A DNA stretch of 64,000 nt from Bacillus infantis NRRL B-14911 (GCF_000473245.1 NC_022524.1:1884501-1948500), one strand, 5' to 3'; positions 54,109 through 63,490 are shown, numbered from the stretch's first letter. The notes: generated by a model from the sequence alone, not told the origin. Numbers and translations are program-made.

Positions 54109-55218
54109 ATGGTGGGGTTCATTACAAAGACAAAGCTGTCAGAAGCGGTTGGGTGGTCAGAAAGTGGTGGAAGACGCTGGATTGATTTCTTTCATGATTA
54201 TATTCCTTATACAAAGATAGGGAATAAAATTTCATATAATGAGAAATCTGTATATGCTTTAAAGATAATAAAACAGCTAAGCGAAAGTGGTCTCACCCAA
54301 AAAGAAATTTTTGAGGTAATTAAAGAAAAAGGGCTTCCAAATGACATTTCAGAAGTTAGTGAAATCATTAAAAATACAAATACTAATCCTAGCGACATAC
54401 CATTATCAAGGGAGATAATGATTCCATTCTTGAAAGTAATTAGTACGGGAAAAGCTTTTACTTCTAGCTACATAACGGATGAATTAACAAAGCATTTTAA
54501 TCTATCCGATGAACAAAGAAATCGATCATACGAAAACAGTAAAGACTCGGTTTTTATAACGAGAATAAGACAGGTTCGTTATAGTTTGAAAAAATCGAAT
54601 TACATAGAAGAAGTCAGTCAATCTACATATCAAATTACATCTAGTGGTCTGTCCTTGCTCAATGATACTATATCCGAGATTCAGGAAGAAATTAAAGATA
54701 TGGAGGAAGTTATTGATCCGTTTGAGGTTATGGAGGAAAAATTTATTGAGCTTAGAACGGATTTGGCCACGAATCTAATTCAAAAGGTTAAGAAAGCTCA
54801 CTGGAAGAAGTTGGAGTATATAATTGTCGAATTACTGATGGCAATGGGTTATGGAGACGGTCGGATAACTGGGAAGACTAACGATGGTGGTATAGATGGA
54901 ATAATTAAGGAAGACAAATTAGGATTAGAAAACATTTATTTGCAAGCTAAACGCTGGGATAATTCCATTGGGAGAGAATTAGTGCAAAGTTTTTCTGGTG
55001 CGTTAGACGATATGGGAGCGACCAAAGGTGTATTTATTACAACTTCTTATTTTACTAAGGGAGCTTTAGAATATGTAGAAAGATTACAGACAAAAAAAAT
55101 AGTCCTTATTGACGGTGAGACTCTAGCAAAATTAATGATTGACTATGATATTGGAGTCAATATAAAAGAAAAATTTACAATAAAAAAAATAGATTTTAGC
55201 TATTTTGATGAAGAATAG
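54109..55218 (+). CDS. Mrr-type restriction endonuclease with MerR-like N-terminal domain
   Basis: A 369-residue protein with three parts. Residues 1-75 are a MerR-like helix-turn-helix (KTKLSEAVGWSESGGRRWID, NEKSVYALKIIKQLSESGLT). Residues 98-185 resemble the Mrr N-terminal winged helix (SREIMIPFLKVISTGKAFTS, RYSLKKSNYIEE). Residues 235-350 are the Mrr catalytic fold, with Asp263 in NDGGIDGII and Gln279-x-Lys281 in YLQAKRW, the QxK form of the PD-(D/E)xK centre, then FSGALDDMGATKGVFITTS. Type IV enzymes of this kind cut modified DNA. It is AT-rich and stands alone, as for a transferred defence gene. ATG 54109 follows AGGGGG. Confidence 0.85.
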   Translation: MVGFITKTKLSEAVGWSESGGRRWIDFFHDYIPYTKIGNKISYNEKSVYALKIIKQLSESGLTQKEIFEVIKEKGLPNDISEVSEIIKNTNTNPSDIPLSREIMIPFLKVISTGKAFTSSYITDELTKHFNLSDEQRNRSYENSKDSVFITRIRQVRYSLKKSNYIEEVSQSTYQITSSGLSLLNDTISEIQEEIKDMEEVIDPFEVMEEKFIELRTDLATNLIQKVKKAHWKKLEYIIVELLMAMGYGDGRITGKTNDGGIDGIIKEDKLGLENIYLQAKRWDNSIGRELVQSFSGALDDMGATKGVFITTSYFTKGALEYVERLQTKKIVLIDGETLAKLMIDYDIGVNIKEKFTIKKIDFSYFDEE

Positions 55219-55519
55219 TCTTTTCCGTTACTATTTAAAAGGGTTACAGAATAGTTAGGTGCTAGGGTCCTTAACTTTTGTCACCAACAGATTCTCTATA
55301 AATTAAATTTTTTCTTAAAAAATTATAAAGTAATTATATGAGGATAAAAAATTTGAAGTTTAAATGGACACATACAAAAATGTAATATTCAAAATTTACT
55401 TTAGTTTGATATACCTTGCCCATCCATGCTATAAGTGTATATGGAGCAAAAACTTTTGCCTAAGTTCTGGGATGAAAGTATGATAGAATATCCCATAATG
55501 AAAGGATTTGAATATCAGC

Positions 55520-56488
55520 ATGACTAATAATTTCTGGCGTGAATTGCCACGGCCATTTTTTATACTAGCACCAATGGAAGATGTGACGGATGTTGTGTTT
55601 CGCCATGTCGTGAGCGAAGCCGCTCGGCCTGATGTGTTTTTTACCGAGTTTACGAATACGGAAAGCTATTGCCACCCGGAGGGAAACCAAAGTGTCCGCG
55701 GGCGGTTGACTTTTACCGAAGATGAGCAGCCGATGGTTGCCCATATATGGGGAGACAAGCCTGAGTTTTTCCGGCAGACGAGTATTGGTGTGGCGGAGCA
55801 GGGGTTCCGCGGCATCGATATCAATATGGGATGTCCTGTCCCAAATGTGGCTCAGAGAGGAAAGGGAAGCGGCCTGATCCTCCGTCCTGATGTGGCTGCA
55901 GATATCGTGCAGGCAGCAAAAGCGGGCGGATTGCCTGTCAGTGTGAAAACAAGGCTTGGCTACACAGAGGTGGATGAGTGGCAGGACTGGCTCACACACA
56001 TTCTGGAACAGGATATCGCTAATCTTTCGATCCATCTTCGTACCAGGAAGGAAATGAGTGAAGTGGATGCTCACTGGGAACTGATCCCGGAAATCAAGAA
56101 GCTTCGTGACCGTGTGGCACCTGATACCCTTTTAACCATCAACGGAGATATCCTTGATCGCCAAGCAGGCCAGCAGCTGGTTGATCAATATGGAGTCGAT
56201 GGTGTGATGATTGGCCGCGGTATTTTTAAAAATCCATTTGCCTTTGAAAAAGAGCCGAAAGATCATACTCCTAAAGAACTGCTTGATCTCTTGAGATTGC
56301 ACCTGGATCTTCATGATAAATATTCGAAAGAACTGGAAGCACGTCCGTTCAGGGCTCTTCACCGCTTTTTCAAGATTTATGTGAAAGGTTTCCGTGGAGC
56401 GGGCGAATTAAGGAATCAATTGATGAATACGGATACTACGGAAGATGTGCGAACGCTGCTTGATGGGTTTGAGGGGACGATAGAGTAA
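55520..56488 (+). CDS. tRNA-dihydrouridine synthase
   Basis: A 322-residue FMN enzyme reducing uridines in tRNA. Dus marks: [37 protein letters not shown] with the active-site cysteine, VKTRLG, and the FMN phosphate region [16 protein letters not shown]. The frame begins at TTG 55508, but this overlaps the AAAGGA ribosome site; ATG 55520 is chosen though its spacing of 14 is long. It is a second-type Dus outside the usual dusB context. A 290-base AT-rich gap without a gene precedes it. Confidence 0.93.
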   Translation: MTNNFWRELPRPFFILAPMEDVTDVVFRHVVSEAARPDVFFTEFTNTESYCHPEGNQSVRGRLTFTEDEQPMVAHIWGDKPEFFRQTSIGVAEQGFRGIDINMGCPVPNVAQRGKGSGLILRPDVAADIVQAAKAGGLPVSVKTRLGYTEVDEWQDWLTHILEQDIANLSIHLRTRKEMSEVDAHWELIPEIKKLRDRVAPDTLLTINGDILDRQAGQQLVDQYGVDGVMIGRGIFKNPFAFEKEPKDHTPKELLDLLRLHLDLHDKYSKELEARPFRALHRFFKIYVKGFRGAGELRNQLMNTDTTEDVRTLLDGFEGTIE

Positions 56489-56560
56489 AAGATTTAAGCA
56501 TATGAAACAAAGTGACTGGGGAGTACAGGTTCATTTCATCAGCAGCACCTAAACAGGCTG

Positions 56561-56590
56561 AGACTTCAACTGATGTTGAGGTCTTGTTTT
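56561..56590 (+). terminator. Terminator after the Dus gene
   Basis: A 10-bp stem (AGACTTCAAC with GTTGAGGTCT, one wobble) and a run of seven T. Confidence 0.82.
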
Positions 56591-56708
56591 TTTCCGGTGG
56601 AGCTCAGCAGTCATCACGTGAAATTTACTGAGATGAATCCAGAGGAAAATTTTCGACGGATGAAAAAGAAATGACATCTCTAGAAATGCGCAGAGAAGGG
56701 TTTGAAGG

Positions 56709-56966
56709 ATGCAAAAAAATCTCGTCTTGATGCTGGTTTTCCTGGCTTTAATCGGGCTAGGTACAAAAATATACTATTATTTCTTCTGGGAACAGGAAAC
56801 TGAAGAGGAATATAGGAACAGAATGTTAGAGACACTTGATGAATGTCCCAGCCGGAACGGAAAATCAGGGTATTTTTCCAGAGGCACAAGAGTTGGGAAA
56901 TATGATGGTGATTCAATTGAATGTGAAGAAGCATATGAATTCATGGATAAGCTATTAGAAGAATAG
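56709..56966 (+). CDS. Small single-pass membrane protein of unknown function
   Basis: An 85-residue protein: one N-terminal membrane helix (LVLMLVFLALIGLGTKIYYYF), then an acidic soluble part with two cysteines (DECPSRNGKSGYFSRG and IECEEAYEFMD) that could form a disulfide if exported. AGAAGGG precedes ATG 56709 at nine bases. A strong terminator follows. No family recognised. Confidence 0.65.
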   Translation: MQKNLVLMLVFLALIGLGTKIYYYFFWEQETEEEYRNRMLETLDECPSRNGKSGYFSRGTRVGKYDGDSIECEEAYEFMDKLLEE

Positions 56967-56987
56967 CTATATAGAACCTCATGACGT

Positions 56988-57049
56988 GGTGTCTGCCGCT
57001 TCCCGTTTTGTCGACTAAGACAAAAGGGAAGAGGCAGGCATCTTTTTTT
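56988..57049 (+). terminator. Long terminator
   Basis: An outer stem GGTGTCTGCC with GGCAGGCATC, middle CTTCCC/GGGAAG, inner TTTTGTC/GACAAAA, and a run of seven T. Confidence 0.85.
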
Positions 57050-57143
57050 CAATCAATGACAGAATCAATAAAAATCCTACAATATAATATAAAGCTTGTC
57101 GGAATTTGCATATTAAAATATACAGAAAATTTCAAATATACTG

Positions 57144-57202
57144 TTGACGTATAACATCATATGACGTACTATAATTATCAATATGATGTTATAGGACATC
57201 AT
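57144..57202 (+). promoter_or_regulatory. Promoter and probable FrlR operators of the frl operon
   Basis: TTGACG (57144-57149) and TATAAT (57170-57175, spacer 20) or TACTAT (57167-57172, spacer 17). Between them lies a near-perfect dyad ACATCATATGACGT (57154-57167). Downstream, ATGATGT (57183-57189) and ACATCAT (57196-57202) form a second dyad. In addition TATAACATCATAT (57150-57162) is the exact complement of ATATGATGTTATA (57181-57193). Repeated ACATCAT half-sites over the promoter fit repression by the GntR-type protein encoded at the operon end. Confidence 0.7.
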
Positions 57203-57279
57203 AAAAAACCGGAGGTGCTAGTATGACACAATCAGTTTCTAAATCGCCAATCAAAAACAATAGTAAGGAGGGGGGAGTA

Positions 57280-58254
57280 ATGAAACAGGAGCATACTAAT
57301 CAAATCCAGATGGCCATTGAAGCCATTGAGAACAAAAATGTACAGAATGTGTTTTTCGTAGCATGCGGCGGATCGATGGCATCTCTATCTTTTGGAGATT
57401 ATTTCATCACAAAAGATACGGGGAAACCGAGCTTTGTTTATACCTCTAATGAATTCGTCCATTTAAATCCCAAAGCACTAAATGAAAACAGCCTGGTTAT
57501 CCTGCGCTCCCATTCAGGGACTACGCCAGAAACAGTTAAAGCAGCTACATATGCCAGGAGTAAAGGAGCTCTTACTGTAGCCATTTCTATGGATGTTGAA
57601 TCTCCGCTCTGCAAAGAAGCAGAATATGTCCTTCACTACAATTACAAAGACGGATCAGATGCCATTGACGGTGAAATAGGAATCTATTACACATTCATTT
57701 TCAAGCTGTTAAAGATTTTTACTGGTGACGAAAAGTATGAGAGAGGAATTGAACAGTTAAGCAATCTGGGAGATTTGATCGAGAAGAACCAGCAGCTGTT
57801 TAGAGAAGCCGCTTTTGAATTCGGCAAACGCAATAAGAGGGAGAAGACCATCTATACGATGGCAAGCGGCGCTTATATCCACCATGCCTATTCCTTCACC
57901 AGCTGCCTGCTGATGGAAATGCTATGGATCCATTCAAATGCTATTCATTCAGGAGAGTATTTCCATGGCCCATTTGAAATTACAGACTTTGATGTGCCAT
58001 TCCTCTTGATTGCAGGTGAGGGCCCAAGCAGGCCATTAGATGAGCGGGCACTGGATTTCGTAGCAAAGTACAGTGAGAAAGTAGAAGTAGTAGATGCTTC
58101 TAAGTTTAATTACAGCGGAGTGGATGAAGATTTGAAAGAGTACTTTGGACCGGCCTTAACAGGACCTGTCATGAGGCTTTATGCTGATGGCCTGGCAGAA
58201 CATACAGGACATCCTCTTTCAGTAAGACGATACATGTGGAAAATGGAGTATTAA
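57280..58254 (+). CDS. frlB: Fructosamine-6-phosphate deglycase FrlB
   Basis: FrlB splits 6-phosphofructose-amino acids into glucose 6-phosphate and amino acid. The SIS fold shows VFFVACGGSMASL, LVILRSHSGTTPETVKAA, SGEYFHGPFEI and the C-terminal HPLSVRRYMWKMEY, matching B. subtilis FrlB. Two starts are possible in one frame: ATG 57223 with CGGAGGTG, and ATG 57280 with AAGGAGGGGGG. The second gives 324 residues, near the B. subtilis length of 328, and is chosen; both may be used. First gene of the frl operon. Confidence 0.92.
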   Translation: MKQEHTNQIQMAIEAIENKNVQNVFFVACGGSMASLSFGDYFITKDTGKPSFVYTSNEFVHLNPKALNENSLVILRSHSGTTPETVKAATYARSKGALTVAISMDVESPLCKEAEYVLHYNYKDGSDAIDGEIGIYYTFIFKLLKIFTGDEKYERGIEQLSNLGDLIEKNQQLFREAAFEFGKRNKREKTIYTMASGAYIHHAYSFTSCLLMEMLWIHSNAIHSGEYFHGPFEITDFDVPFLLIAGEGPSRPLDERALDFVAKYSEKVEVVDASKFNYSGVDEDLKEYFGPALTGPVMRLYADGLAEHTGHPLSVRRYMWKMEY

Positions 58255-58311
58255 TTCTATTGGAATTGGTGTAAAATCTTTAAAAATAACTATATCAATG
58301 AGGGCGATCAT

Positions 58312-59592
58312 ATGAAAAAAATGTTCAGCATTCTTTTAGTCGGCATTATCGCGGCCGGTATTATGGCTGGGTGTAACTCATCTGTTGACTCAGGCTCAAA
58401 ATCGAATGGCGATGATGTAGTTATTGATTTCTTCCACCGCTGGCCAAATGAACCAAGAAAATCATTCTATGATCAAAAAATCAAAGAATTTGAGGAATCG
58501 CATCCTGGCGTCACAATTAATGTAGATTCTGTCTTGAATGATTCTTATAAAGAAAAGATACGGGTTTTAGTATCCAATGATGGCCTTCCAGAAATTTTCT
58601 CCTCCTGGTCAGACTCTTTCGCTGAAAATCTGGTAAGTTCCGGCCGGATTAAGGAACTTAATGACATCATGAATGAAAACACAGAGTGGAGCGGCAGTAT
58701 TCTTGAGTCACAATATGCCGGATTTACTTTTGATGACAGCACATACGGCATTCCTTTCACAGTAGATGGAAAAGCCTTCTTCTACAATAAGGAGATCTTT
58801 GAGAAAAATAATATTAAGGTTCCAAAAACATACGATGAACTGGTCGATGTTTTAGAGCAATTAAAGTCTGCGGGTTATGAAACGCCTGTTGTCGAAGGGC
58901 TGACGAATGCCTGGGCTATCTCACACTACTTGGGTACCATTTTTGATAGAGTAGTAGATCCTGAAGTGCGGGAGGCAGACTATAATCTGGAAAGTGATAC
59001 ACCATACACAGATGAAGGATATATCCGCGGGTTAGAAATATTCCAGGAGCTGACTGGTTTTATGGGAGATGTGTCCACCGCAATTGACCATGAAGCTGCC
59101 AGAAATATGTTTGCTGCTGGAGAAGTGCCAATTTTGTATATGCAATTTGCTGAAGTAGGATTGGTTCAGGACATTGGCGATGTAGACATTGGATTTTTCA
59201 ACTTCCCGGAAGTTACGGATGGGGCAGGACGTGCTGATTCGCTGACGGGTGCGCCTGAAGGCTGGATGCTTAGCAAGGATGCTCCTAAAGAAGCGGTTGA
59301 ATTCCTGAAATTCCTGACTTCTGAAGAAACGGCCCAGGAATTTACGAAAGCAGATGGCCAGCTTAATGCTGTAAAGAATGGCGTGACGGAGGAAAACACA
59401 AGTCCTACCAGCTATGAAGCCTATCAAATAGTGTTAGATGCAGCATCTACATCACCATGGTTTGACAATGCGGTTGATATTACGATTGCCGACATCTTTA
59501 TGCGCGGCGGCCAGGAGCTGGCTACGAAACAAAAAAAACCGGAAGATATTATGAAAGAGGTTCAAAAAGAAGCAGCGAAAAAGAGCGAGTAA
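58312..59592 (+). CDS. frlO: Fructosamine ABC transporter substrate-binding lipoprotein FrlO
   Basis: A 426-residue extracellular solute-binding protein of family 1. Signal peptide with lipobox (GIMAGCNSS), then the two-lobed fold with YGIPFTVDGKAFFYNKEIF, VPKTYDELVDVLEQLK and GAPEGWMLSKDAPKEA. Position between the FrlB and permease genes matches B. subtilis frlBONMD, so it should bind fructosamines (fructose-amino acids). No ATPase gene is in the operon; B. subtilis uses the shared ATPase MsmX, and the same is expected here. Confidence 0.9.
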   Translation: MKKMFSILLVGIIAAGIMAGCNSSVDSGSKSNGDDVVIDFFHRWPNEPRKSFYDQKIKEFEESHPGVTINVDSVLNDSYKEKIRVLVSNDGLPEIFSSWSDSFAENLVSSGRIKELNDIMNENTEWSGSILESQYAGFTFDDSTYGIPFTVDGKAFFYNKEIFEKNNIKVPKTYDELVDVLEQLKSAGYETPVVEGLTNAWAISHYLGTIFDRVVDPEVREADYNLESDTPYTDEGYIRGLEIFQELTGFMGDVSTAIDHEAARNMFAAGEVPILYMQFAEVGLVQDIGDVDIGFFNFPEVTDGAGRADSLTGAPEGWMLSKDAPKEAVEFLKFLTSEETAQEFTKADGQLNAVKNGVTEENTSPTSYEAYQIVLDAASTSPWFDNAVDITIADIFMRGGQELATKQKKPEDIMKEVQKEAAKKSE

Positions 59593-59600
59593 AAGGGAGG

Positions 59601-59624
59601 GCCCTGACATTCGGGTGTCGGGGC
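59601..59624 (+). promoter_or_regulatory. Hairpin between frlO and frlN
   Basis: Stem GCCCTGACA with TGTCGGGGC (one wobble). With no long T-run it probably protects the frlO mRNA and lowers expression of the permease genes, the usual pattern for binding-protein operons. Confidence 0.6.
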
Positions 59625-59655
59625 TTTCTGATTATCAGGAAAGCGGGTGATAAGT

Positions 59656-60540
59656 ATGAAATTGAGAAAAATTTCTTTGACGCCAATCCTATTCCTCTTG
59701 CCGACCGTCCTATTTCTGGGCATTTTCATCTACATACCACTCATTCAGAACTTTTATAACAGCTTCTTTGATTTCAGTGTATTTTCAGATTCAAAATCCT
59801 TTGTTGGCATGAGTAATATAAAGAAATTATTTGAAGATGAAGTAATCGGGATCGCACTATGGAACAATGTGAAATACGGAGTTATTTCTGTGGTTTTTCA
59901 AATATTTTTTGCTTTGATCCTGGCAAGTATTCTGGAAGATAAGTTGTTTCGCAGAGTCGCTCCAGCCCTCAGAATCATCTACTTTATCCCTGTGATGATT
60001 TCCATCTCTGTTATCGCCCTTTTGTTTGGCTTTGTATATAATCCGCAAATTGGATTGTTAAACAGCTTCCTGGAGTTAATTGGACTCGGGGATCTTGCAA
60101 AACCATGGCTTGGAAATTCGACAACCGCAATCTACAGTGTTATTGCCATGTCCCAATGGCAGAGTATCGGTCTAATTACAATGCTTTTCATTGTTGCCAT
60201 TCAAAAAATCCCTAATGAATTGTATGAGGCATCCCATATAGATGGTGCAGGAAAAATACGCCAGTTTTTTCATATCACTCTTCCTCAAGTGAAGGAAACG
60301 ATGTTTGTCAATTTGCTGATCACAGTTACTGGTTCCATCCTGGTCTTTAATGAGCCCTATATCCTGACCAATGGGGGTCCCGGCAACAGCTCAATGACAT
60401 TGGCTGTTCATATGTATCAGAATGGATTCTTCAAAGACAATATGGGCTATGCTTCTTCAATCGCCACAACCATGTTTCTGCTGTCGGCCATCTTTGCCTT
60501 AGTCCAGATTAAAGTGTCTAAAACAGGAAAGGAAGATTGA
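59656..60540 (+). CDS. frlN: Fructosamine ABC transporter permease FrlN
   Basis: A 294-residue sugar-type permease with six membrane helices (first: LTPILFLLPTVLFLGIFIYIP). The coupling EAA loop is ELYEASHIDGAGKIRQFFHITLPQ, typical of carbohydrate permeases of the MalF type. GGGTGAT supports ATG 59656. The stop overlaps the frlM start. It pairs with FrlM. Confidence 0.9.
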   Translation: MKLRKISLTPILFLLPTVLFLGIFIYIPLIQNFYNSFFDFSVFSDSKSFVGMSNIKKLFEDEVIGIALWNNVKYGVISVVFQIFFALILASILEDKLFRRVAPALRIIYFIPVMISISVIALLFGFVYNPQIGLLNSFLELIGLGDLAKPWLGNSTTAIYSVIAMSQWQSIGLITMLFIVAIQKIPNELYEASHIDGAGKIRQFFHITLPQVKETMFVNLLITVTGSILVFNEPYILTNGGPGNSSMTLAVHMYQNGFFKDNMGYASSIATTMFLLSAIFALVQIKVSKTGKED

Positions 60541-61430
60541 TGATGAAAACAGAAAATCTTCAAACGCAAGAGTTAACTTTCCCGGCCGTAAAAAGAAGGC
60601 AGCTGACTCGTAAAACGCGGCTTTCCAGAAATTTAGTTTTCCTGGGATTACTCATTTTCGCCATCATGATCCTCTACCCGCTTTTTTGGATGGTGATCTC
60701 TTCATTTAAAAGCTATAAGGAGATTTATTCAAATGTTTGGGCGCTTCCCAGTGAATGGCATTTTGAAAATTATGCATTAGCATGGGAAAAAGGGATCCAA
60801 AATTACTTTCTGAACAGTGCTTATGTTACTGGCTTTTCCATCCTGCTTACAGTTATGACAGGTACCATGGCAGCATTTGTTCTGGCCAGATACCGCAGCG
60901 GCTGGATAGATGCATCTCTTCTATTTATCATTGGCGGTTTAATGATGAATCCACAGGTGGCTCTCATTCCTTTATTTGAGATTTTATCACTATTTAATCT
61001 AATTGATACAAGGTGGGCTTTAATCCTGACGTATGTCGCTTATCGACTGCCCCTAACCATTATACTGATCCGCGCTTTTTTCATCACCGTACCTCATGAG
61101 CTGTCAGAATCCGCCTTGATCGATGGCTGCAGTGAGTTTGGGATCTATTGGCGGATATACTTGCCGCTGTCCATTCCGATTGTGATAACTTCTGTTATTA
61201 TTAACGCCTTTTATGCTTGGAACGAGTTCTTATTTGCAACAGTATTTATTAATTCCAGCGAACTGAAAACGATACCATCAGGGCTGATGGTCTTCCGGGA
61301 TGCATTGCGAACGGATTGGGGTGTCCTGTTATCAGGAATGGTCATTGCATCAGTCCCAATGGTTCTATTATTGATTGCCCTCCAAAAATATTTAGTGCGA
61401 GGCCTTGCAGAAGGCTCGGTGAAAGGATAA
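60540..61430 (+). CDS. frlM: Fructosamine ABC transporter permease FrlM
   Basis: A 296-residue MalG-type permease: first helix NLVFLGLLIFAIMILYPLFWM, then the coupling loop ELSESALIDGCSEFGIYWRIYLPLS. The start ATG 60540 shares one base with the frlN stop (TGATG), so translation is coupled; ATG 60543 is an alternative. The stop overlaps the next open frame but frlD starts six bases further on. With FrlN it forms the channel for FrlO-bound substrate. Confidence 0.9.
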   Translation: MMKTENLQTQELTFPAVKRRQLTRKTRLSRNLVFLGLLIFAIMILYPLFWMVISSFKSYKEIYSNVWALPSEWHFENYALAWEKGIQNYFLNSAYVTGFSILLTVMTGTMAAFVLARYRSGWIDASLLFIIGGLMMNPQVALIPLFEILSLFNLIDTRWALILTYVAYRLPLTIILIRAFFITVPHELSESALIDGCSEFGIYWRIYLPLSIPIVITSVIINAFYAWNEFLFATVFINSSELKTIPSGLMVFRDALRTDWGVLLSGMVIASVPMVLLLIALQKYLVRGLAEGSVKG

Positions 61431-61435
61431 TGACG

Positions 61436-62251
61436 ATGAAATTAATGGCTGTTGGTGACAATGTTGTAGACTGCTATTTGGACCGGAACGAATATTTTCC
61501 TGGCGGCAATTGTGTGAATGTCGCTGTAAATGCCAAGAGGAACGGTGCAAGCCGTGTCGGCTATATTGGAATTTTTGCTACAGATGGACCTGCAGAACAT
61601 ATCAAAACTGCACTGCAAAAAGAGGGTGTCGACTTTCAGTTTTCCCGGGATGCTGTTGGGATTACTGGGCAGCCCAAAGTCGCGCTGACGGAGGACAATG
61701 ACCGGGTGTTTGTGGGAGGACCTAAAGACACTGTCCAGCACCGGTTTAAAATTCAGCTGATTCCGGAGGAAATTGATTATATCAAGCAATTTGATGTTTG
61801 CCATGTCAGCTGCTATTCGTCGATGGAAAGCGAACTGGCCAAGATCGCTAAAGAGATTAAAGTTTCGTATGATTTTTCAAACCGGAAAGACCTGGAATAT
61901 ATTTCATCAATAGCCCCATCTATCACTTATGCCTTTTTTTCAGCTGCAGAATTATCTGAAGCAGAACTTCATGGATTTATTGCAGAACTTGCCCCTTTCG
62001 GTTTTGAGATTATAGGTCTGACGAGGGGAGGGGAGCCGGCTGTATTCGTCCATCAAGAGAATATCTATAAGCAGAAACTGAGGAAAATTAATGTTGTTGA
62101 TACAATGGGGGCAGGAGACAGCTTGATTGCAGGGTTTCTGACTGAATATGTTAAGAGCGGCGATGTAGAAAAGGCGCTTGAGAAAGGAACCCTTTCTGCT
62201 GAAAAGACATGCCAGGAATATGGGGGATTTGGGTATCCCGCAAACATGTGA
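61436..62251 (+). CDS. frlD: Fructosamine 6-kinase FrlD
   Basis: A PfkB-family sugar kinase of 271 residues that phosphorylates fructosamines for FrlB. The N-terminal AVGDNVVDCYLDRNEYFPGG and the C-terminal NVVDTMGAGDSLIAGFL, with the catalytic aspartate in GAGD, are intact. GAAAGGA is nine bases before ATG 61436; ATG 61430, which overlaps the frlM stop, is an alternative. Order FrlM-FrlD agrees with B. subtilis. Confidence 0.91.
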   Translation: MKLMAVGDNVVDCYLDRNEYFPGGNCVNVAVNAKRNGASRVGYIGIFATDGPAEHIKTALQKEGVDFQFSRDAVGITGQPKVALTEDNDRVFVGGPKDTVQHRFKIQLIPEEIDYIKQFDVCHVSCYSSMESELAKIAKEIKVSYDFSNRKDLEYISSIAPSITYAFFSAAELSEAELHGFIAELAPFGFEIIGLTRGGEPAVFVHQENIYKQKLRKINVVDTMGAGDSLIAGFLTEYVKSGDVEKALEKGTLSAEKTCQEYGGFGYPANM

Positions 62252-62316
62252 TTCTTTTTATTTCCGGGCGGATTCATGTATAATTATTGTAAAATTGAGA
62301 TATTGAGGCGTTGACA

Positions 62317-63057
62317 ATGGAAAAAGACAATCTAAATCGAGATCAGCTTTATTTATACGAAGAGATCATGACCGGACTCATGCACTATATTAAAAGCAAT
62401 GGACTAAAAGAGGGAGATCGAATTCCCACCGAGAAAGAATTGGGAGATTTATTCAAAGCCAGCCGCATATCTATCAGGCGCGCCATCAAGGAATTAGTTG
62501 ACGAGGGTACTCTTACAATTGTCAGAGGCAAGGGCACTTTTGTAAGTGCCCCAAGAAAAGAAATTCATTTATTGGACCTGCAGGGTTTTACCGAAGGATT
62601 AACAACCGAAAATGACACGATAACGAAAGATATCATTTCCATCCAAAAAATCAAAAGCAATCCGGATTTAGACAAGATTTTTAACAGCCGATATAAAGAG
62701 TATATTGAACTTGTGCGAAAGGTCTACCGCAATGACCAGGCGCTAAGCGTAGATTATGCCTATTTGCCTGTGGATCTTTATCCAGGCATCGAAGAAAAAA
62801 TAACGCCCGAAAGTTCTACTTTTGCTATTATTCATGATGAGTATGCTGTTAAGTTTAAAAGAGTCCGTAAAAACCTGGAATTTGTCTATCCAGACGAAGA
62901 ATTGCAAACACACTTAAAAGTGAATAATTTCAATTTACTTGTCCTGGTGGATAAAGTGATTTATGGTGAACAGGATTTACCTGTCCACTATTCAAAGTAC
63001 TATCTGATTGCTGAACGTGTACAGTTGAGGTTAGAGCATATTATTAATCCTGAATGA
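62317..63057 (+). CDS. frlR: GntR-family regulator FrlR
   Basis: A 246-residue GntR/HutC-type repressor. The winged helix reads RIPTEKELGDLFKASRISIRRAIKELVDEG with the wing IVRGKGTFVSAP; the C-terminal UTRA domain binds the effector, presumably a fructosamine phosphate. GAGGCG supports ATG 62317. Its place at the end of the operon suggests autoregulation through the ACATCAT dyads at 57.15-57.2 kb. In B. subtilis frlR lies beside the operon in the opposite direction. Confidence 0.9.
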   Translation: MEKDNLNRDQLYLYEEIMTGLMHYIKSNGLKEGDRIPTEKELGDLFKASRISIRRAIKELVDEGTLTIVRGKGTFVSAPRKEIHLLDLQGFTEGLTTENDTITKDIISIQKIKSNPDLDKIFNSRYKEYIELVRKVYRNDQALSVDYAYLPVDLYPGIEEKITPESSTFAIIHDEYAVKFKRVRKNLEFVYPDEELQTHLKVNNFNLLVLVDKVIYGEQDLPVHYSKYYLIAERVQLRLEHIINPE

Positions 63058-63090
63058 TTTATAACTGTACTTCCGGACTGAAAATCCCTT

Positions 63091-63106
63091 AGAAACGAAC
63101 GTTTCT
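63091..63106. promoter_or_regulatory. Dyad after frlR
   Basis: AGAAACG-AA-CGTTTCT, a perfect 7-bp dyad with two-base centre, within a larger imperfect inverted repeat (ACTTCC and GGAAGT). It could be an operator for the next gene or part of a terminator. Confidence 0.45.
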
Positions 63107-63152
63107 GGAAGTTATGGGTAAAAGTACTTCTTCAGGGGGGCGGATGAGATAA

Positions 63153-63431
63153 GTGGAGTTTGAAATAGCAAATTACAATATCACAAGATCATCTGGTTTT
63201 AAGGGATTTGACATCAATTTTGAAGTGGATGGCAAGGCTTTTGTTTTCCTGCTTGGCAATGATAGCCATCCTTTCCCAGTAGGAGTAAAACATCAATTTA
63301 GACTAAAAGGCAATTGCCCACTTTGCGGGAAAGTTATTTTTCCATCACCAATTGGGCAGCAGCCGTGTACATATTTTGCTTATAATAAGCAACAGGATTT
63401 ATTGGTGTATTTTGCGCCATTTTTGCCATAA
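63153..63431 (+). CDS. Small protein with CPLCG motif
   Basis: A 92-residue protein with a start region of beta-strand character (ITRSSGFKGFDINFEVDGKAFVFLL) and a single CPLCG pair (one zinc-ribbon half) followed later by a lone cysteine. The GTG start at 63153 is preceded at some distance by AGGGGGG. No family recognised. It has its own terminator and is not part of frl. Confidence 0.6.
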   Translation: MEFEIANYNITRSSGFKGFDINFEVDGKAFVFLLGNDSHPFPVGVKHQFRLKGNCPLCGKVIFPSPIGQQPCTYFAYNKQQDLLVYFAPFLP

Positions 63432-63460
63432 TACTAAAATTTTTTTGATTGATAGCACTT

Positions 63461-63490
63461 ATAGGGAGACTGCTCTGAGCAGCTCCCTAT
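63461..63490 (+). terminator. Terminator
   Basis: Stem ATAGGGAG with CTCCCTAT, inner GCT/AGC, followed by TTTATTTT. Confidence 0.75.
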
